From: Diphasiastrum complanatum
Taxonomy: Eukaryota > Streptophyta > Lycopodiopsida > Lycopodiales > Lycopodiaceae
Assembly (NCBI GenBank): GCA_029204225.1
Contig: CM055105.1
Location: 12,900,654-12,964,653 of the forward strand
Length of the DNA stretch: 64,000 bases
Direction: 5' to 3'
Part shown: positions 22,975 through 33,837 of the stretch, one piece after another
Numbering within the stretch: position 1 is the stretch's first letter
How the letters are laid out: each line of letters begins with the position of its first letter
Made by a program: the position numbers and the translations under genes
The notes under the pieces: model-generated
Databases searched by the model: none
Seen by the model: the letters and a program-made list of their open reading frames with translations, nothing else
Told to the model about the DNA's origin: nothing

Positions 22975-23646
22975 GTTGCAATGATTTGATCTTCTCTTTC
23001 AACCTATTCCAATGCACTTAGCACTCTCTTGAAATTCAACAAAAGAATTCAAGAAGAAATCACAAAGATATGAAACCTCTCAAATCTCTTTCTTGCACAA
23101 AAATTAGCAAATCCAACACACAAAATTGATGAGACTTGATCAAAAAATGATCAACCTACAATACTATGAAATTTTGCACTTTCTAAGATTGTAGCACACT
23201 CTTGAAAAGTCCAGCAACTTCAAACACAAGAGATCCAATCAATTTTAGAGGTTTTCACAAAAGTACACAAATTGAATCATTCACATTCTACATGCAAAAC
23301 CTAGAAACTTGATATAGAATCTTGACGAATGTTCTAAAAGCTTTCTTATGCATCAAAACTCACCTTTATCCAACTAGTAGGGAGATAAATTGGCCTACTA
23401 CAAGTATTTTGGCCTAAATTGAGTTTTGGATAGCGAAAATCCCCATTCTACACATGAAAATGCTTGATTTTGACAAGGAATAACTCTAGCTCTCTAGAAT
23501 TGGTGATACCTCCAAATCACTCACTAGAAATGGTTGATACTCCAAATATAGGCTTCATACCGTGTGAAGAAAATCAGATCACAAATATCTAATTATGCCC
23601 TTTGATCTTTGGCTTAGTAGGAGATCACATCTAGCTTCATTAACAA
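22975..23646 (-). other. Putative gag leader, non-coding
   Basis: Sequence upstream of the gag ATG on the minus strand and downstream of the LTR at 23647-24747. No clear primer-binding site for initiator Met-tRNA; the best partial match, GGTATCA, is on the minus strand near 23505. No open frame of note. Confidence 0.35.
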
Positions 23647-24747
23647 TGTAGAAATCTTGCATCTACTACACGTAGATGATGTAAACTTAACAAGAACTTG
23701 TCAAAATCACTTATGTATGTTAAATTACTATTCTAGTCCATACAAAATCCATAAAAAAAAACATTTCTCACATGTGGGAACTCATACACATACGAAAAAT
23801 AGCATTCTATACACAAGAATTCACTATATCATCACCAAAATGCAAAAATGGAACTCCAAAGACATATCTTATATAAGAATGAATGAGAGAGATGAAATGC
23901 TCCCATTTATGGCAGCCCTTTGCCCTATTTGGATGCTCTTACTCAAGCTTATCAACTTATGGAAGGTTGTAGACCTCTTCCAAACCCTAGATCTAACATG
24001 ACTAGATTCAATGCATCTCTAGTAACCAATTAGAGTAGGTCAAAATTGTGAAATTTCACACGTGTGTAATGCCCTAGAAGTGTGTGAATGATCTCCTAAG
24101 CAAGCTTATGCACTTGTTGATGGATGCTAGATTGAATTCCAAGATCTAGATCAAAAAACTAAGGCATAGAGGCAAAGATGGATATGTTGATAACCAAACT
24201 ACATACACTTCAAACAAATTGATCCTTGAAAAAAATAAGTAAAATTAATCTCCTCTCCTCAGGTAGAGAGAGAATAGAGCTATTTTAGGTTCGGTAGAGA
24301 GAGAATAGGAAACAAGAAAATCTTACCAAACTCAATGTTTGACTCAAAACTCAACATAGATTATGATTCTCAAATGGAGTACATATAAAACTCGTGGAGA
24401 ATCCTCCTTGCATGTTATTGGACCCCTAATCCTAGCCTCTCTAATGCTATTGGATGAGTGATATATTCATCCTACAATTCTATTGGACCCTTTGACCAAA
24501 GCCAACACTTTGAATTCATCACTCATCAAACTACATTAATACAGGTGTCACAAACCTATTTACTAGCCTAATAGCTCGAGTTGCATCACAAATGATTTTT
24601 GGCTCAATAGTGGCTTTACATGTGGGTTTGACCAATTTGCCATCTATGCCAATTTTTGGCCCTATCACAAATCTACACAAGGAAGCTTGACATAAAACTT
24701 TATGAAACCCCTAAGACTAAGATAGATAACTTTTTATAATTTTGACA
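23647..24747 (-). mobile_element. Copia LTR between RNase H and gag pieces
   Basis: The minus-strand LTR start TGTCAAAATT lies at 24747, directly after a polypurine tract TTTTTAGGAGGAG that follows the RNase H frame. The other edge, TGTAGAAATC at 23647 (plus strand), resembles the edge of the LTR at 7785. It contains CACACGTGTG at 24057-24066 and a minus-strand TATA-like TTTTATATG near 24380. Length is about 1.1 kb. It sits between RNase H of one copy and gag of another on the same strand, as after unequal recombination between related elements. Confidence 0.55.
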
Positions 24748-24764
24748 CTCCTCCTAAAAAGATA

Positions 24765-26214
24765 TCTAATCTAAAATAGCATTGATCTTGGAATCATTCC
24801 AAGATTGGATCTATGTTTGATGAAGGAACTCTTGAGTAGAGGCTTTGTGAGTGATCGGATACAAGATGATGAATCAATATGCTCCAAATGGATCTCTCCT
24901 CCAATAAGTTTCTCTCTCACAAAGTGGTGTGCCACTTCAATATGCTTGCTTCTTGCATGAAAAATTGAATTATTTGCAAGTGCTTGGGCCGAGATATTGT
25001 CACAATATAGCAGTGGTAGCTCCTCCTCTTTGATGCACTTTAGCTCCAATAGAATTTTCTTGATCCAAAGCACTTCTTTTGTCAATGTAGTGAGTGCTTT
25101 ATACTCGGCCTCACAAGAAGAAAGAGAGATAGTATCTTGTTGTTTGGATAGCCAAGATATGAGATTTCTAAAAAAGATAGTACATGCACTTGTGGACTTT
25201 CGATCCATCTTATCACTTGCAAAGTCCGAATCCGAGTAGCCAATAATAGATAAATCTTCACTTTTGTAGAGTAGACCATAATCATGTGATGAAGATATAT
25301 ACCTTAGCAAACTCTTGGCCATCTTCCATTGTTGGATCTTTGGATCTTGCATAAATTGACTCAACTTGTGCACACAATAGCTCAAGTCGGGTCTAGTGAT
25401 AGTAAGCCATATCAAAGAGCCAATAAGACTCCTAAAAATGTGATGTCCTTGAAGGATCTTTCATCACCTTTATTAGGATCTTTTACAATGTGCTCCATAG
25501 GTGTGTCAATGCTCTTACATAGGATAATGTCATCAACATAAATGAGAAGAATAACAATATCACTAGCAATAAACTTGATATACATGGAAGGATCATATTC
25601 ACTAAGAGTGAATCCTAGTGAGATAAGAAAAGAGTTGAGCCTCTCATACCAAGATCTTGGTGCTTGCTTGAGTCCATAAATACTCTTGAAAAGCAAGCAC
25701 ACTTTTGATTCTTCTTTGATGAATCCTTGAGGTTGCTCCATATAGATTTCCTCTTGAAGATAACCATTGAGAAATGCATTGGAAACATATAATTGGAACA
25801 CCTTCCAATTGAAATAACTAGCAAGAGATATAAGAATCCTTATTGTCACCAACTTTGCCATGGGTGCAAAGGTCTCCTCATAATCAATTCCATGGATTTG
25901 GGCAGATCCCTTGGCACATAATCTTGCCTTTACTTGTTGATAGTGCCATCTTGATTATACTTGATTCGAAATACCCACTTCGATCCAATGATGTGCTTGT
26001 TGGATGGAGGATCCACAAGCTCCCAAGTGTTGTTGATGAGCAAGGCTTCATACTCTTGCTTCATGGCATCATACCACTCCTTGGTATTGAGTCAACATCC
26101 TTTGGCTCTTCATGTGAGATGAAATATGTAAAATGAGTGGAATCAACCTCCACTTGCTTGCCTTTGTCATCATAGGAAAGCCTCTTAGGCTCGGATCTCT
26201 CTCTAGAAGTCCCT
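24765..26214 (-). pseudogene. Copia reverse transcriptase and RNase H, broken
   Basis: Minus strand, in order from 26214: the integrase/RT linker (SEPKRLSYDD), the RT start (EWYDAMKQEYEALLINNTWELVDPP, IGSKWVFRIKYNQDG), and RT proper from 25861 (FQLYVSNAFLNGYLQEEIYM, VCLLFKSIYGLKQAPRSWY). Next is the catalytic box LLIYVDDIIL, then RNase H (ITRPDLSYCVHKLSQFMQ, IGYSDSDFASD, LSSCEAEYKAL, LLYCDNISAQALANN, RSKHIEVAHHFVREK). It ends at 24771 next to the polypurine tract. Stops and frame changes occur at about 25420 and 25870. At 26214 homology ends abruptly at the GC-rich hairpin. Compared with the copy at 39.9-41.6 kb, a stretch between the YVDD box and RNase H is deleted. Confidence 0.85.
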
Positions 26215-26220
26215 GCCTAA

Positions 26221-26295
26221 GGGCCTTCCTTGCTGGGAGGGCCCTTGCCCGAGGGCGGGAGCCCGAGGGCAGGCCCCGACCAGCAAGGAAGGCCC
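26221..26295. repeat. GC-rich 16-bp inverted repeat (hairpin)
   Basis: GGGCCTTCCTTGCTGG at 26221-26236 and its exact reverse complement at 26280-26295. The 43-base loop is itself built of GCCCGAGGGC palindromes. The block is strongly GC-rich against AT-rich surroundings and lies exactly where the Copia RT fragment stops. Confidence 0.9.
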
Positions 26296-26337
26296 GAGGG
26301 CTTCAGGCCTTCCCCTACGTAATGCCATTGTGCGAGG

Positions 26338-26460
26338 GTTTTTTTTTTTTTTTTTTTTTTTGGCCATACGGTACGGCCGTACGGCCATACGCGTGGACTA
26401 GTTTTTTTTTTTTGATTTTTTGCCATTTTTTTTTTCGCAAATTTTTTTTACGTTTATGGT
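26338..26460. other. Oligo(T) tracts and TACGGCC palindromes
   Basis: A run of about 23 T is followed by repeated (G)TACGGCC units including the palindrome GTACGGCCGTAC, then more T tracts (12-14 nt). On the minus strand these are A tails, as could follow a retroposed sequence. Nothing is encoded. Confidence 0.6.
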
Positions 26461-26510
26461 GGAATGTGGATGTGGACAGCCAATGACGGACTGCCACATA
26501 GCACATGCAC

Positions 26511-26653
26511 ATTCCACCGGAGAGAGGAGAGAGAACATGCATTCCACCAGAGAGAGAACGTGCATTCCACCGGAGAGAGGAGAGAGAACGTGCATTCCAC
26601 CGAAGAGAGGAGAGAGAAAGTGAATTCCACCAAAGAGAGGAGAGAGAATGACA
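26511..26653. repeat. 30-bp minisatellite, about 4.8 copies
   Basis: Units begin ATTCCACC followed by GA-rich GGAGAGAGGAGAGAGAA. Starts are at 26511, 26541 (a 23-bp unit with internal deletion), 26564, 26594 and 26624. Open frames over it on both strands are repeat artefacts. Confidence 0.9.
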
Positions 26654-26659
26654 TATTCC

Positions 26660-27640
26660 TGGGAGAGAGAAAATTGGATGGACATTATGCTCCTGGAGGT
26701 GGTCCCAAAATACAAAGGACACTTGAGCACAAGGCATTACGTGAGAGAGATGACCCGACATATTTGATGGGCGGGGTCCCATGAAACAATTTTTTACAAT
26801 GTCAACAAAAAATTTCAATTTAGCTTGTTTTGTTCTTTCTCGCTGGCTAGTTTCTAGGCCTTATCATTTTACCCTTTACATTTATTTTTATTTTTCAAGA
26901 AATGCATCTCCTCATGTTGCCAACATTGAGGGCCATGGTTTTGTTAACAAGGAAAAGAAGTCTTAGTAACATGTCTGAGACTTATTGGGCCAATGGCCAA
27001 GTGCTAGGGAGCTTACCCTCTTGGAAGTTCGGACTTGAGAACCGTATTTTATTACTTCCAGAAAGGCCCACTGAGGGCCTCCAGATTAGTATAAGTAAAC
27101 TCTCTACCAGTCAATGTATAGCTTTTTCATTATGATGCATACGAATGTCATTTCAGGAGATCCTTAGAGGTATTCCTCTGTGGGAAGACCCGCACACTAG
27201 TGTTGGTGCTTGTATGTTATGTGCTAGTTAACAGTTGAATCAATGGACATTTCATAGTGTGAGTCTGTAGCATAGTTGCAGCAGAACGTGATTCGTTGGG
27301 TTTGCGATTCGTGAATCGCAATTTGTTGCAAAGAATCGTTAAAAAACAAAATCCAGAATATAGGATTTTCGGGCCTCCTTGCAGACATAACCACGCTACT
27401 AGAGGAGGCAAATTTTTTTTGGATGAGCTACAGGCATCGGATCTTGGCGTGTGGATAGTCGACAGGCATCTACTCGGTGATACGGAGGTGGTGTGCCTGG
27501 TGCCAAGGGGATCTGAGCTTCGTGGAGAGCAAAACAACCAGTTTTTCATATTTGGTAAGTGTAGGCTTGATTTTTGCAAGTGTTGACATTGAGCTGTAGG
27601 CAAGCAAATTGAGCGTAGTTTGGTTCTAGACCAGCTTTTT
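26660..27640. other. Non-coding DNA with one palindrome
   Basis: No recognised coding. TTGCGATTC-GT-GAATCGCAA at 27302-27321 is a perfect 9-bp inverted repeat with a 2-base centre. The 96-codon frame at 27296-27586 crosses it and shows no known domain. A tRNA-like look at 26985-27040 (AAGTTCGGACTTGAG) is too weak to call. Confidence 0.4.
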
Positions 27641-28015
27641 CCATGCCCACCATGATTCCTATGGTGTCAGTTTCAACCGTTATGGCACGCCTAGCGAAAT
27701 TTGAACACCACATTCCAAATGCTTGTGTGTTTTTGCCATTTTCACAAAATGACTTGTGGGCAACGATTCAGGCAATGTTTGAGCCTAGAATGCATTTTCA
27801 CATGCCTACAGAGACTCCTGTGACCTCCGTTCCGCCCGTCTATGTCCAAATCACAAATTTCAATTTCCATGCCCTAATTCCATGGTTTTTAGGGTTTAGG
27901 CGTGGAGCATCATGCAAGCATCTACCAGGGGTGTGGTTTAGGCCTACATTGCACTCCTTTACGCCCGCACAGACTCCCACACTAACATCAGTCGCCCGTT
28001 ATCGCTCATACTGAA
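27641..28015. repeat. Degenerate ~160-bp repeat, 2.3 copies
   Basis: Three related starts at about 27641, 27803 and 27963 share ATGCC(C/T)AC.....(A)CTCC followed by a CAG/CCGTT..CCCGT-like part. Spacing is 160-162 bp. It directly precedes the hAT remnant and might be its subterminal region or a satellite fragment. Confidence 0.45.
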
Positions 28016-28229
28016 ATAATTCTATCCCACGCTCTAATCTCATGTGTTATTTTGGCACTTGCTATGATGTGTGAATTGGAATTGGAATCATTGTGATGTA
28101 TGCTCTGATATTTTGAGCTATATTTGAGCCCGGTAATGTTGTTCAATGCAGTGTATTTTTTTCTATTGAATGTTTGCTTGCTTATTTTTGTTTACAAGTT
28201 TGTTCTCGTGATGATATGTTGCCAGTGCG

Positions 28230-28681
28230 GGGCCGAGGCCTTTGGGCCGAGGTTGAGCTTACCGACAGGGATGTGGCTACACACCATGGCTCAGGGATCC
28301 ACAGATAGAGATGCTTGCATTATAGTAGTCACTTCACGAGATCACTCACCAAGGTTAGGGCTCACTTGCTGCGGGCCAGAGGGCCAGATGGGCGGGGATT
28401 GGGCATATCTGATCGCCCTAGGATTTCTAATGAGGATATGCAGAGGTTATCTAGTATGTACAGGCCCGATGCTACATCACATGATTTTAGACAGGGATAG
28501 GTAGCAAGAGTAGCTACAGGCAGGCAGGCAGGGCCTACCATGGGTATAGGGCCTAGTACATCATGAGCAAGGCATAGTACAGATGCAAGGCCTAGTACAT
28601 CACGGGCAGAGCATCGTACAGGTGCAAGGCCTAGTACAGCAACTTCAGTTCCATATGCAACAGCAGGGCCTGGTTCAGAGG
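28230..28681 (+). pseudogene. hAT transposase N-terminal part (BED-finger-like) remnant
   Basis: The plus-strand frame around 28315-28500 gives TKVRAHLLRARGPDGRGLG, resembling the G..R.KAHL...G.GI end of a BED zinc finger. It is preceded by a decayed Cys part in another frame. It then becomes a repeated GPSTS-type linker (28500-28680, the phrase GCCTAGTACATCA repeated). Such linkers follow the BED finger in plant hAT-like proteins with a DUF659 domain. Broken frames make it non-functional; the assignment gains weight from the transposase core at 29600. Confidence 0.5.
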
Positions 28682-29390
28682 TGTTAAAAATTCACAATTC
28701 TAGCTTGACTAGTTTTGGTCATATGACTTGTAAATAGTTAGATGGTCATGATGTGGCTTGTCACACGTGCCAAATAGCATAGGATTCCATTCATAAGGAT
28801 GTTCTCAAGTAGACCTAAGTGTTAGAACCTTTGGAATGAGTCCAAATTATGCTTAGATACAAGGGAGAAAAAATAGGAGCTATTTTTGGTAATTTTTGCA
28901 TTGTTGAGGGATCTCCAAGATTCCGACCCTAACTTGGTAGGGATGAAAGATCCACCAAAATTAGCATTAGGGATAGGTTTAGGGCTACTCATACCTGCCC
29001 AAAACCGTGATGGATCATGTATATATAGGTGATGATATCTCACCAAAATCAATCAAGCAATTTCATGTTTTTTCTCTCATAATGGTGCAATTGCTCTCTA
29101 TGTTCATAATTGTTTGAGTACTTGTGATTACTAATGATTATAGGATTGAATGTAGGTCTGGTGTACAGTACTCAGACTGTGGGAGGCCGTACTTTCACAC
29201 GTGTGAAGCCTTCTTCAAGGATTTGGGCCATTTAGTGAGGTTCAAGCATAGATTTTTGATGGATTTTGATGGTTCAACTTGTGCTAATCTTATGAAATCA
29301 TAATCTATTGTTTCCCTCATCATTTCAAGTGTTTTAGGATCCTTATTTGTTGTAATTTTTACAAGAGGCATGATCATCAAATGAGCATGT
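28682..29390. mobile_element. Probable LTR-like insertion splitting the hAT remnant
   Basis: From TGTTAAAAATTC at 28682 the coding-like linker gives way to AT-rich DNA with a TATA-like GTATATATAGG at about 29018 and the CACACGTGTG palindrome (29196-29205) also seen in Copia LTRs. Linker-like coding DNA resumes around 29390-29600. The right edge is uncertain and no target duplication was proven. Confidence 0.4.
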
Positions 29391-29599
29391 TGGTTTAGCG
29401 GCAGCGGGTCCTTCTCATCCCTTCCCTTCAGCAACAGATGCACCACATGCTTCAGCCAGAGAGAGTGACACACCCACAGATCAGCCATTCATTGGGCATG
29501 CTAGAACGAGCACCATATATACAGCAGAGAGGAGTTAGGCCGAGACAACAGACCCTTGATCGATGCTCGTGGCAGAGAGAGCAGCAAGCCTGGTGAACT

Positions 29600-31330
29600 C
29601 AACTTGCTGCCAGTTCTTTTACGAGTGCAGCATTCCTTTTGTTGTTGCTGACACTTGGGTGTTCAAGGAGTTCTGAGCATAGATGGTGGTCATGGATGCT
29701 ACATGGACACCTCCCAAGCGAGAGGCACTACGAGGTAGGTTGCTTCGTCATGAGGAGGAGACCATCATGCGGGAGTTGAGTTCCATTCACTCATCTTGGC
29801 AGACGTAAGTACTTTGTCTTTATTATCTCTTTGCATGTGTTTAGGGTTTATTGGTGGCGCAATCTTTGCATGTTGCTAATGGGTGTTTTGTGGCAGGGAT
29901 GGATACACAATATTGAGTGATGGATGGACCGACATTCGTCGTCGTCGGTGATCCGTCATCAATATCTTGGTTTCTTGCCCGCTCGACACAGAGTATTCCT
30001 ACGTGGCATGGATGTCACTCGAGGTGGTGGAGCCATCACAACCGACTTCATATGGGTGCATGTTAGAGATGTTATTGCTAACATCGAGGTGGAGCATGTG
30101 GTTTAGGTTGTCACCGACAACACTTCGAATTGTTCAAATGGGCGAGATTATGATGAGGGAGCACCCCAGCATTGTGTGGACACCCTGTGCTACACATTGC
30201 ATAGACTTGTTCATTTGTGTGCACTTCCATGGATCAGAGAGGTATAGTTTTTTCCATTTGCTATGCTTTCTTCCTTGACGCTTGCTCAATGCTGCTAAAC
30301 ACATCTCAACTACTATATAAACTTTTTACTAGATGTATGTGTTGCAGATCACTTCTACGGCCATGCGCCTGGTCACTTTTGTCACCAAAAAGAGGCATGT
30401 GCTGGCCCTATTCCGCACCTTCTCGACCCTAAACCTGAAAAAACTAGCACCCACACGCTTTGTGTTTTACTTCTTGGTGCTAGAGCAATTGATAGTAGTG
30501 AAGGACACATTGCGGCATATGGTTTTCAGTGAGGCCTTCGCGGAGTTTAGAGACATCGCACATGCGGCATTTTTTCGGTCATTATGTTTGGTGATGAGTT
30601 CTAGACATGTGTTGAGGAGATTACCGAGGTCCTTCTACCCATTTTCAGAGTGTTGCGCCTAGTAGACCGTGAGGGGTGCACTCTCGGTCTCATTTACAAG
30701 TTTATGGACCGCATCAGCGAGGCGATTCTGACGTCACCCTCGGAAGCACAGGTATGACTCTTCAGTGTCTAGTTTGTTGTTTCTCACTCAAGTTTGATGC
30801 GTTTCTTTTATGCTACGGTTCACAGATTATTGTAATTTATCTACTGTAGGAGGGACAAGATCTCCGAGATATGGGAGGCCAGATGGGACTTCTTATACCG
30901 ACCCATCCATGCCATAGCCCACATGGAGACACAGGGGGATGAGAAAATGAGGCACATGGTGAACCCTAATGCGGAGACAAAATGAGGAGCCAGCCATTCC
31001 TGCACGTAGGCCTACAGGGAGACCTAAAGGTTTTGGGAGGGGGGGGGGCTGAGTTCTCTTTTTGTAGACAGGAGTGGGGCATCACATGCAGTCGTCGACT
31101 AGGCATCATCACAGTGGGTAGGGCCATCCCAAGGCGTAGGATCACAACCACCTGACACATAGACAGGACGGAGTTGACACAAGGGTGGGGGCAGCCAGAT
31201 GGGGGCTAGAGGAGGAGAGAGAGGCAGAGGTAGAGGTAGAGGCAGGGGAGGGGGGAGGATCCAGAGCCAGAGCATGTAGCAGAGAGCCAGAGCACGCAGC
31301 AAACCCAGAGCCACACCACGACGTATGGCT
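29600..31330 (+). pseudogene. hAT-superfamily transposase core (DUF659 type), degenerate
   Basis: Pieces in order: CCQFFYECSIPFVVADTWVF, a RELSSIHSSWQT end, an 92-bp intron (29805-29896, GTAAGT...GCAG), then DGYTILSDGWTDIR, the hallmark of DUF659/hAT proteins. VINILVSCPLDTEYSY, VVTDNTSN (conserved Asp) and WTPCATHCIDL follow in shifted frames. After another intron-like gap comes VTKKRHVLALFRTF...LAPTRFVFYFLVLEQL (30350-30490), and near 30870 the W..DFLYRPIHAIAH dimerisation-like part. It ends in a Gly/Arg/Glu-rich tail at 31200-31330. Stops and shifts occur throughout, so this is a fossil DNA transposon or domesticated-gene relic. No terminal inverted repeats were found. Confidence 0.75.
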
Positions 31331-31333
31331 CCA

Positions 31334-31559
31334 TGTTAAAGATCTAAACACCACAGTAGGGCAAACACTAACTGATCCACCCAACCTTGTCTACTCCCTG
31401 ATATGGAATGAGCCCTTCCTAGCCCAGTGTGAGGATTGATAGCATGCATACTGCCAAGTGTCAACCATGTGGCACTAACGTGGCCGACTGCATGTCAGGA
31501 CCCAACGTCGTGGGGCCCTATCCTATTGACAGGGTCCCTATGATGTGTTAGCCCTGCCA
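31334..31559 (-). mobile_element. 226-bp solo LTR (minus orientation)
   Basis: Read on the minus strand it runs TGGCAGGGCTAACACA...TTTAACA and aligns along its whole length with 35859-36084 on the plus strand. Both copies are exactly 226 bp with TG...CA ends. The minus-strand 5' edge cuts a Gypsy RT frame right after MTLMNN. The other edge abuts the hAT tail. There is no primer-binding site next to it and the flanks (CTCCA, ACATT) do not match, so it is solo-like without a target duplication. Confidence 0.8.
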
Positions 31560-32290
31560 ACATTGTTCATCAAGGTCATAAAGGTAGCTGGAGCATTTGT
31601 GAGCCCAAATGGCATCACCTACACTCATAATAACCGTGACGAGTCTTGAAGGCTGTTTTTGGGACATCTTTTGTTTTTATACGAACTTGATGATATCCTG
31701 ATCTACTGAAAAACTTAGCCCCGTCGAGCTGATCAAACAACTCGTCTGCCCGAGGCATTGGGTACTTATTCTTAATAGTGACCTTTTTGAGGTCTCTGTA
31801 ATCTACGCAAAGACGTATAGAGCCCTCTTTCATTTTCACCAAAAGGACTAGTGATGCCCACAATGAACTACTAGTCTGAATTTGGCCTTTCCCAAGATAA
31901 TCTGTTAACTGTCTAGTTATTTCTTCATCCTCTATTCGGCTGACCCGATACGGAAGTTTAGAAATAGTTGTTGTACTTGGTACTAGGTTTATTACATGAT
32001 CTACATCTCTGCTAGGTGGTAAAGCATGCGATAAATCTTCAGGAAAAACATCTTTAAATTTAGACAATAAAGTTTCTAATCTCTTTACTTTATAATGTAA
32101 AGAATTAGAAATAGAAACTTCTGGAATAAACTGAAAGTCACATAAGAATACTTGATAGTCGCTATCCCTGATTAACTGACAGAGCTCTGAACTACAGACC
32201 ATAGGACTGTTGAGAACATCATGTTCCTCTTGCAACTGGATCTCTCTTCCATTATGCTGAAAGCTGAGGGTATTTTCCTGTGTTTGGCAA
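31560..32290 (-). pseudogene. Gypsy protease end and reverse transcriptase N-terminal half
   Basis: Minus-strand frame from 32290: [14 protein letters not shown] (post-protease), [20 protein letters not shown], then RT motif 1 ELLV-like region [44 protein letters not shown] and [23 protein letters not shown] small shift near 31625 is followed by [19 protein letters not shown], where the 226-bp LTR interrupts it. This is the Gypsy type with LPP.R..DH (chromovirus-like), unlike the other Gypsy family in the window. On its upstream side it is joined directly to Copia protease sequence on the same strand. Confidence 0.85.
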
Positions 32291-33824
32291 GTCGTCATGG
32301 GTATGATGCATCTGATCTTCAGGTAGGCGCACCTTCAAATGATATAGGTTGCCTTTCCTTCTGCCTTGAGTTATGAGAGTGTTGGTGCTGGCGTCAATCA
32401 CGTTGCATGCTTTGTTAGAAAACATCACACGTATCCCTGCATATGCTATTCTTGCTACAGAGAGCAAGTCTTGCTGCAGGGTTGGCACGAACAGAATGTC
32501 TTCGAGTCGTCTATCTCTATCGTTGGTGTTGAGCCACAGTGAATCAATGCCGTTCACTAGATGTCTAGATCCATCTCCAAGAACTATGAATCTTGAGGGA
32601 TCCGCACTTCTGAAATCAGACATTATTCGTCTTGATGTCACAAAGTGTGAGGTAGCTCCTGAATCTAGGATCACCTCATGTGTGTCAGACGTTGATGCTG
32701 CACCTAGATTTTCAGAGATGTAGGCGGTCGAACAATTTCTGTTCGTTCTTTCTTCGCCCATCTTCGAGCTCTCGGGCTCCTCGACATAGGAAGAACTATT
32801 GTTGTTCTCCTATCTATTCTGTGTTGATCTATTTCTTGGGTTTTGGCGGCAATCCATGACTGCATGACCCTTCTTATGACACTGGATACACTCAATCTTG
32901 GGATTGAGCCAACATGTATATACTATATGCCCGTCTCTTCTGCATCTCACGTAGGTCTTATTGTCTGTATCTTGTTGTTTTGACCTCTCTTTGGTCTTTC
33001 AGTTGCTCTTGCTAGTCCCCTCTGCTTGCTAGTCACAATTTTGTCTCTGATTCGACTCCCTCTTAGGCTTCAATTGTTTCTTGGATTTTTCTCTGTTGCC
33101 GTAGAGGGCCTGATCAGAACCATCCTTGTGATCAAGGTGTTCTCAGGCCTCAACTTCCTCTCGAATCTTCACAATCGCCTTTTCGAGGTTCATGATAGGA
33201 TCTTTCGCGAGCAGGGTTCGTGTCGTCTGGAAAGATCTGGGTAAGACTCTCAACAGGTACGTGAGTTGCTTCTCAATTGATACTGCATTCTCTGCTCCAG
33301 AGTTGTGTAGAGATAGAAATAGATCCTTCATCTTTCTCACAAAGGAGGTGAGGTCTTTTCCATCCCATTGTAGATTTGTCAGCTAATCTTCCAACATCAT
33401 GATCTGACCTCTTGATTTTGTCTGAAATCTTGTGAGCAATGCATCCCACATCTCCTTAGCTTTGGAGAGTGTAGCCAGGTCAAGTGTAAGGCTATCTTCA
33501 ATGGAAGATGATAGCAAGGCTACTGCCTTGTCGTTTTTCTCCCTCCATTCACGTAGCTCCTTGCCTGTTGTCGTAGGCATTTCTTATGTGCCATCCACCC
33601 AGGGGAAGAGTCGTTCGCCCTTCAGTATTAAGGATGTCTTAACTTTCTAGGCTAGAAAGTTAGATCTTGAAGAATCAAGTATAGTGTAGATCTTGCTCTG
33701 CAAGTTGCTGATCGAAGCCATTGTCTTTTGAAGTCTGTTTCTTTGTTGATGGTTGTCTGTCTGAATGCTTGGCCTCCTGGATCTGCTAGCTTCTTGGCTA
33801 TGTCAGAATATGATAGGATAACCT
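32291..33824 (-). pseudogene. Copia gag and protease, broken
   Basis: Minus strand from the primer-binding site: gag start MVSEQVILSYSDIAKKLADP, then ELREWREKNDKAVALLSSSI...LSKAKEMWDALLTRF (UBN2-type capsid). Next come TYLLRVLPRSFQTTRTLLAK and KAIVKIREEVEA, a zinc-knuckle region near 32880-32940, and protease from 32761 with VILDSGATSHFV (D-S-G) and ILFVPTLQQDLLSVARI. It ends in GNLYHLKVR, the start of the pre-integrase region, and is replaced there by Gypsy sequence. Several frames are needed, so it is non-functional. The gag leader, primer-binding site and LTR (33838-34891) lie immediately upstream, so the 5' end is complete. Confidence 0.85.
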
Positions 33825-33836
33825 GCTCTGATACCA
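33825..33836 (-). other. Primer-binding site of the minus-strand Copia element
   Basis: TGGTATCAGAGC on the minus strand, the classic Copia site complementary to initiator Met-tRNA. One base separates it from the LTR end (...CATCA). It fixes the LTR edge at 33838. Confidence 0.85.
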
Positions 33837-33837
33837 T

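Noticed and set aside
22600-26200. A complete single Copia element from gag to RNase H
   Set aside because: Gag lies downstream of RNase H on the minus strand, the wrong order for one element.
26133-26818. Frames of 100-167 codons around the hairpin and minisatellite
   Set aside because: They are built from oligo-Lys/Phe and repeated minisatellite peptides and occur on both strands.
26985-27060. Possible second SINE (AAGTTCGGACTTGAG)
   Set aside because: No matching A box or target duplication.
27296-27603. Opposed frames of 96 and 128 codons
   Set aside because: No motif, overlapping on both strands, crossing a palindrome; likely chance.
29195-29488. Minus-strand 97-codon frame in the hAT region
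   Set aside because: Shadow frame over insert and linker; no domain.
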